Position numbers and translations under genes: made by a program. This document shows, one piece after another, positions 59,456 to 64,000 of a stretch of DNA of 64,000 nt. The DNA is taken from assembly GCF_907164915.1 (NCBI RefSeq), contig NC_061864.1, forward strand, positions 17,768,484 through 17,832,483. Reading direction: 5' to 3'. The notes beneath the pieces are model-generated. The model saw only the letters and a program-made list of their open reading frames with translations. It did no database searches and had not been told where the DNA came from. Each line of letters opens with the position of its first letter. Within the stretch, counting starts at the first letter, position 1. This stretch comes from Impatiens glandulifera. Its lineage: Eukaryota; Streptophyta; Magnoliopsida; Ericales; Balsaminaceae.

Positions 59456-60288
59456 GAATCAAGCTTAAATAAACACAAAAGGTAGATAAACACTCAAGAT
59501 TAAGTTGTAAAATAAACAGCAGAAATGGTAATAACAACAATGGTAAAATAAACAGCAGGAATCGTACAACAACTAAATCATTTAAGTGTTTCAGCAATGG
59601 TAAAATAAACAACAACAATGATAATAAGAAGGGGAGAACTAACCTTTGATCAGGAAAATCCGGGGAATCAACAACAGCAACGACAACAACAATCTGGAAC
59701 GGAAAGAGGCGTGACGCAAAATCGGAGAAAAATCTGGAAAGAGGAAAGATGCAGCAATGGGAAAGAGGCAAGAATGAGAACAATATGTTTGTTCGATTCT
59801 GGACGAAAAGAGGCAACAATGGGAGAACTAGTCTGTTCAATTCTGGACGGCGACGGAATCAGGTGGTTCGCGAAATCGGGACGACAATGAAGTACTGGAC
59901 GACGACGGAATCAAGCGCGCAATGGAATTAGGTTCGCGGAGGTAAATGTTTGAGATTCGCGGAGGCAATGGAACGTACTAGAGATTCACCGGTAAGAAGA
60001 AACAAGAAAGAAGAAAGAAGAAAGAAGAAAGAAAGACGATTTAGGGCTAAATTAAATTTATTTACGAGGGTCTTACGGGTTCCCTCGGAAATATGCTTAT
60101 CAGCGAGAGAAGAAATTAAAAGTTCTCGGAAATATCTTTTATCAGCGAGAACTATGTAAATTCCTCAGTGATTTATTTAAAGTTTAACGAGAACCATGTT
60201 AAGCCCTCGATGATCTTTTTATTTCCGAAAAGCTTTTGATGGCTCTCGGTTATCATCCTCAGTAATTATGTTATTTTTACTAGTGCCT

Positions 60289-60606
60289 TCTCACTATATA
60301 AAATTAATTAATAATAATAAAATTATTTATCTATATATATAATTATTTATTTAAAAAGAATATAATTAGAAAGAAAATACTTTTGACATTTTTAATTAAT
60401 ACACATCCATTAATTTTTTAAATATATATATATAAATGATTAAACTAGAGATATAATTTTAATTTTTTTTTTTTGTATAACTTATATCCATACCCGTTAA
60501 TTTGTGGTTGAGTTTATATTTCAATGAATAAACCCGATCCAATTTCTCTAACTCACCGAGCGCGATCCACAAATTCATGTCATGCACAATTAAGCGTTAT
60601 TATATA
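60289..60606. other. Spacer between CACTA elements
   Basis: AT-rich, no gene. Confidence 0.6.
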
Positions 60607-60642
60607 CACTAGTGAAAAAAGAGTCATTATCGAGAGTACAAT
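60607..60642. mobile_element. Isolated CACTA terminus (36 bp)
   Basis: CACTAGTGAAAAAAGAG followed by 'tcgagag' resembles another CACTA left end, immediately outside the next element. It may be the terminus of an element into which the 60643 element inserted, or a duplicated end. Confidence 0.4.
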
Positions 60643-61091
60643 CACTAGTAAAAAAACACTTTTTAAGGAGGGCAGAAACTCTCGGAGAAAGATTGTATGC
60701 CTTCAGTGAAATAAGTCACCAAGAGCGATAAATGCTTTTGCAATGTCTCAGTGATAAAGTTGTTGGTGAAAAAAAGACATTTGCGAGGGCATCAAAAGTT
60801 CTCGGAAATGACTTTAGACTATTTCCGAGGGCAACGCTAATGCTCTCGGAGATGTCTTTAAAATATTAACGAGAGCATAAGCCTATTGCTCTCGGCTATA
60901 ATAATTTTTTTAATAAAACTTTTATAAACCGAATATTACCTATTTTAAACTAAACAATTTCAGACCTAAATCATACAAAAATTAGAAATACCGAATTTCA
61001 TATACCAAAATCCCAATAATACAAAAATAAAATTATCAATAAACATAAATCTCAATTCATTCAAAATTATAATATCTAATAAACCAAAATC

Positions 61092-61535
61092 TCAATTATC
61101 CCATATACCGGTCAAAGTATTTAAAGATATAAAAACATCATATACCAGATTGATCCGAAGGTGGAAGTGGATGATATCTCGACATAAACGCCGCCAACTG
61201 GTTTTGAAATTCTTCCCTTTGCCTTTCCATTTGTCTTTGTGACTCAAGAGCTTATCTTTCCATTTGAATTTCCATTTGTCTTTGTGCCTCAAGAACTTCT
61301 CAAGTGCTTCTCTTTGTGACTCAAGAACTACAACCTCCAATTGTTCTCTTTTCAAAGTCTCCTCTTATAATTCAATACGCAACTTCTCAACCTATTTCTC
61401 CCTCCGCTGAGACTGACTTCCACCACGCAAATCTCCTCTAAACTGGGTGGGTGTCACGCCAGATCCCATTCCAATGACCCTCCCGTGCACTTGTCGTCAA
61501 AAAACGTTCTCGGTCAACTCATAATCGAACATATC
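61092..61535 (-). pseudogene. Transposase C-terminal remnant in second CACTA element
   Basis: The minus frame 61355-61092 starts MKREQLEVVVLESQREALEK, the counterpart of KREQL-TLVLESQRE in the first element but without its stop there. It then frameshifts away from the expected QNQLAAF ending. The upstream exon is interrupted by the nested insertion. Confidence 0.65.
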
Positions 61536-62227
61536 CACTAGTAGAAAAATGATTTTTAAAGAGGGCATAAACCCTTAAAGAAAGCCAAAATTCCCTCGTT
61601 GATTATTTTCGCCGAAGGCGGAAAATTCTCTTGGACAATGTCGGTGATAGAATTGTCGGTGAAGAAAAATCCTGAGCAGTTGCGGCTCTCGGAGATAATT
61701 ACAAATTTTTTAACGAAAGTAGAGAATTGGCTCTCGATGATAATCAATATTTCTAAAAAAAAGATTCTAAAATCTTCATCCTGGTTTGATATCATTTTGC
61801 TCAAATCTTAGTTTGATGCAACAATTAGGGTTTACACATGCAAATTTAATTTTTGCCACGCCTTCACAACCTCCTCCTATCTGTAGTAAATTATTGTACC
61901 TTGCATCATCCATCTCATTTTCAAATACATAAAACACCATAAATAATTTAAAAAAAAGAATGGAAAGTGAAATGAATACAATAAACTAGACGGATTGCTT
62001 TCCAGATCTTAATCTTTTTCAACTTCACTGTGAAATAAATACGCATCATCATAATCATATCTCTTTTCTTTACCAACAATACTGTAAACAGCTAAGATCA
62101 TCATCACTATTTGTTTGTACTAATCGTATCAGGTGTAATTCATCGTTTTCTCATTTCTTCTGCTATTTCAGATCTGTACATGTGCAATTACGATAATTTT
62201 CGGTAAATGTGTATTTTTTTACTAGTG
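61536..62227. mobile_element. Nested non-autonomous CACTA element, 692 bp
   Basis: Left end CACTAGTAGAAAAATG, right end ATTTTTTTACTAGTG, flanked by ATC on both sides (61533-61535, 62228-62230). The sequences outside, 'cggtcaactcataatcgaac' before and 'gggatttctttcgagcgtct' after, are contiguous in the first element (57211-57258), proving insertion. Sub-terminal 'ctctcgg' motifs are present; no coding frame is credible. Confidence 0.93.
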
Positions 62228-62930
62228 ATCGGGATTTCTTTCGAGCGTCTGACGCATCGCATCCTACAAAAAGAAACAAAGTTGATTAGTTAATTATAAA
62301 TCAATAAATAAGTGAAATATAGAGTATACACTTATAATTATCTCTTGTATATGGAGATCCACCACACGAGTAGAGTCGCCACCTGTTTCTTTTTTACTGT
62401 GTCTTGTAGAAAAGCTCAGTGTGTGATGGCACTATACCCGTAGTCCTCTTCTATGAAGATTAAATGTTAGTATTGTTGATTATCAAAATATAGTTAACAT
62501 ATTATAATGGCTATAAATATACTTATCGTATTTGCAACCACCTAAGAGAATGACACACTCCCCGCATGATGTGTCATTCGAAGATTCTTCCTATTTTGTG
62601 AATTCCGCTCACTTCTTACTTATTATTGAAAACATCAATTAATACTTAGTTACATTATAAACAAGAATGTATAAAATTTAGAAAATAAAGATTCACCCGG
62701 AAATCGTCTCGGAGAAAGTGACGATCTAAAATATAATTACAATCATCTTCCGTATATTCATTTGGTTTGTGTGCTATGATAGTTGTTATATCCCTATCAT
62801 GAGCTTTAATATGATTCTTCACATCGTACCTATTCCAAACCACCTTAACATGTTCCATTATCTATTTCCGATAATACTCAATAAGTTTTGGCACAGCCTC
62901 AAAACGATTTTGCAAAAATCACGAGATTAA
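62228..62930 (-). pseudogene. Transposase exon remnants in second CACTA element
   Basis: The minus frame 62858-62655 reads MEHVKVVWNRYDVKNHIKAH then YTEDDCNYILDRHFLRDDFR, matching HVKVVWDRYRCDINRNHVKA and the same RHFLRDDFR in the first element, but with small deletions and a Trp-to-Cys change. The DVMRQ-type exon is cut by the nested element. Confidence 0.7.
62342..62487. repeat. 146-bp sequence repeated exactly at 63855-64000
   Basis: From 'ctcttgtatatggagatcca' to 'gttgattatcaaa' the two copies appear identical, offset 1,513 bp. The second copy ends only because the window ends. Confidence 0.9.
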
Positions 62931-63854
62931 TTATTATTTTGTATTAGAGAATGAAAGTTAATACAATAAGATATTAACACTTACCGTTACCGACTTCCAA
63001 AGATTCTCTATGATCAAATTTCTTAACACCAAACTATGGTTATATTGAAAAGAGTATTAGAAATTAATTAATCTCAATTATTTGAAATGTTTAGATATTA
63101 AGAATTATTACGAAAATAACATCTTGACTTACAAGAGGATTCATTAAAATATCAAACACAAAACCTAAATTAGTAACACAATTTAACAAATAAAGTATTT
63201 ATGGAGAATGAAATAAACATCATTTAACGCATCAATAAGTTAATATCGTGTTATTAGAAAAACCTACATCTTATGTAGTCCAAGTATCACTCAAATAAAT
63301 ATCATCATATCAGATTTATTAATATCTAATGAAGACATGCAAACATATCTAATGTAAATCCATAAATCAATGTAAATCCAGTAGGCAGACAAACATATCT
63401 AATGAAGGCACACAAACATCAATGTTTATAGTAAAAATTGATTAGTTGGCGAAATAGAATGAATATAACCTAGAATTGGCAAGAAGAAGAGCAAAAAATG
63501 ATTAGCAAATGGAATTGGATCAAAGAATGCGACAACAAAATTCAGCAGCAAAGATAGACCCAAGTGTTTGTCTCTAGCAAAGTTAATACCCAACACAGTT
63601 TAATATCTAATGATATTCAAGATCAATGAACAAGAGATGAATAATTTGATCCTGGATTTGTAACTTTAATTCCAAGTGTATATTGCCATAAGAATGATTT
63701 TTCTTCACTATTGGTTTGAAAATAAGACACGTTATTCTTTCTTACTGAAGTGAAGCAAGAAAAGAAAACATCATATTTGTACTCATTTCAATAATTATAA
63801 TAAAAACATCTTTTTGGATGGAACAAATTATATTTTTATCCTTCAATTATTATG

Positions 63855-64000
63855 CTCTTGTATATGGAGATCCACCACACGAGTAGAGTCGCCACCTGTT
63901 TCTTTTTTACTGTGTCTTGTAGAAAAGCTCAGTGTGTGATGGCACTATACCCGTAGTCCTCTTCTATGAAGATTAAATGTTAGTATTGTTGATTATCAAA
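63855..64000. repeat. Second copy of 62342-62487 at the window edge
   Basis: Exact repeat suggesting a recent tandem duplication with a period of 1,513 bp, or an assembly duplication. Confidence 0.9.

Larger units (their letters stand above)
56287..60285 (-). mobile_element. CACTA (En/Spm) DNA transposon, 3,999 bp
   Basis: The left end CACTAGTAAAAA and right end TTTTTACTAGTG form a 12-bp terminal inverted repeat beginning with CACTA. The flanks are CCT on both sides (56284-56286, 60286-60288), the 3-bp target duplication typical of the superfamily. Both ends carry many sub-terminal copies of motifs such as 'cgagggcagt', 'ctctcgg' and 'cctcgga', as expected for transposase-binding arrays. The transposase-related remnant is on the minus strand, so the right end is the 5' end. 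It is too short for an autonomous element. Confidence 0.93.
60643..64000 (-). mobile_element. Second CACTA element, partial (runs off the window)
   Basis: Begins CACTAGTAAAAAAACAC followed by sub-terminal 'gagggcag' and 'ctctcgg' motifs, and is homologous to the first element over most of 56287-58980. Relative to it, a block equivalent to about 58010-58765 is missing: 63005 joins straight to the 'ttcttaacaccaaactatgg' seen at 58774. It contains the nested 61536-62227 insertion and, near the window end, an exact repeat of 62342-62487. No right terminus is seen. Confidence 0.75.

Noticed and set aside
59439..59840. 133-codon Leu/Val-rich minus-strand frame at the 5' end of the CACTA element
   Set aside because: Low-complexity reading of a repetitive CAA/CAG-rich leader region; no transposase motif.

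Overview
This is an AT-rich stretch of plant nuclear DNA, almost certainly from a eudicot. The evidence is spliced plant genes with plant-specific families (two Dof zinc-finger factors, a DRM1/ARP dormancy-associated gene, an ERF repressor with an EAR motif), a nuclear tRNA-Lys gene, and many plant transposon types (Copia LTR retrotransposon, L1-type LINE, CACTA, Mutator-like, MITEs, SINE-like units). The species cannot be named from the sequence alone.

Layout. Positions 1-3942 are copy A of a long AT-rich direct repeat whose second copy (B) is at 26107-29502; they differ in minisatellite copy number and by a MITE insertion. At 4630-5815 is a long-inverted-repeat element with a Mutator-type zinc-knuckle remnant. 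A decayed LINE (6145-7617) is split by a 13.15-kb Copia-type element (7618-20768, transcribed on the minus strand) and resumes at 20769. That element has four nearly identical LTRs, one at its 3' end and three at its 5' end, within a single AATGA target duplication. It also has two polypurine tracts 163 bp apart, a deleted pol, and three diverged accessory ORF modules, each with its own TATA-like box. At 21300-24010 lie an LTR-like fragment and an inverted LINE copy that serves as a near empty-site control for the insertion.

The genic half starts at 29925: a two-exon Dof gene (+), a long AT-rich spacer with an inverted copy of the LTR-like fragment, and a second Dof gene (-) convergent to the first (37348-38115). 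After 6.5 kb of AT-rich DNA come tRNA-Lys(TTT) (44919-44991, -), a three-exon DRM1/ARP gene reconstructed by splice sites (46525-47081, -), an array of repeats with Pol III A/B-box-like motifs (49530-51215) and an intronless class II ERF gene (52950-53486, -).

The right end is a CACTA cluster: a 3,999-bp element with a clean CCT target duplication (56287-60285), a second, internally deleted copy from 60643 running off the window, and a 692-bp non-autonomous CACTA element nested in it (61536-62227, ATC duplication). The last 146 bases exactly repeat 62342-62487.

The host genes do not form a pathway. Dof, ERF and DRM1 are independent regulatory or stress/growth-status genes, and the rest of the window is best read as layered transposon history.
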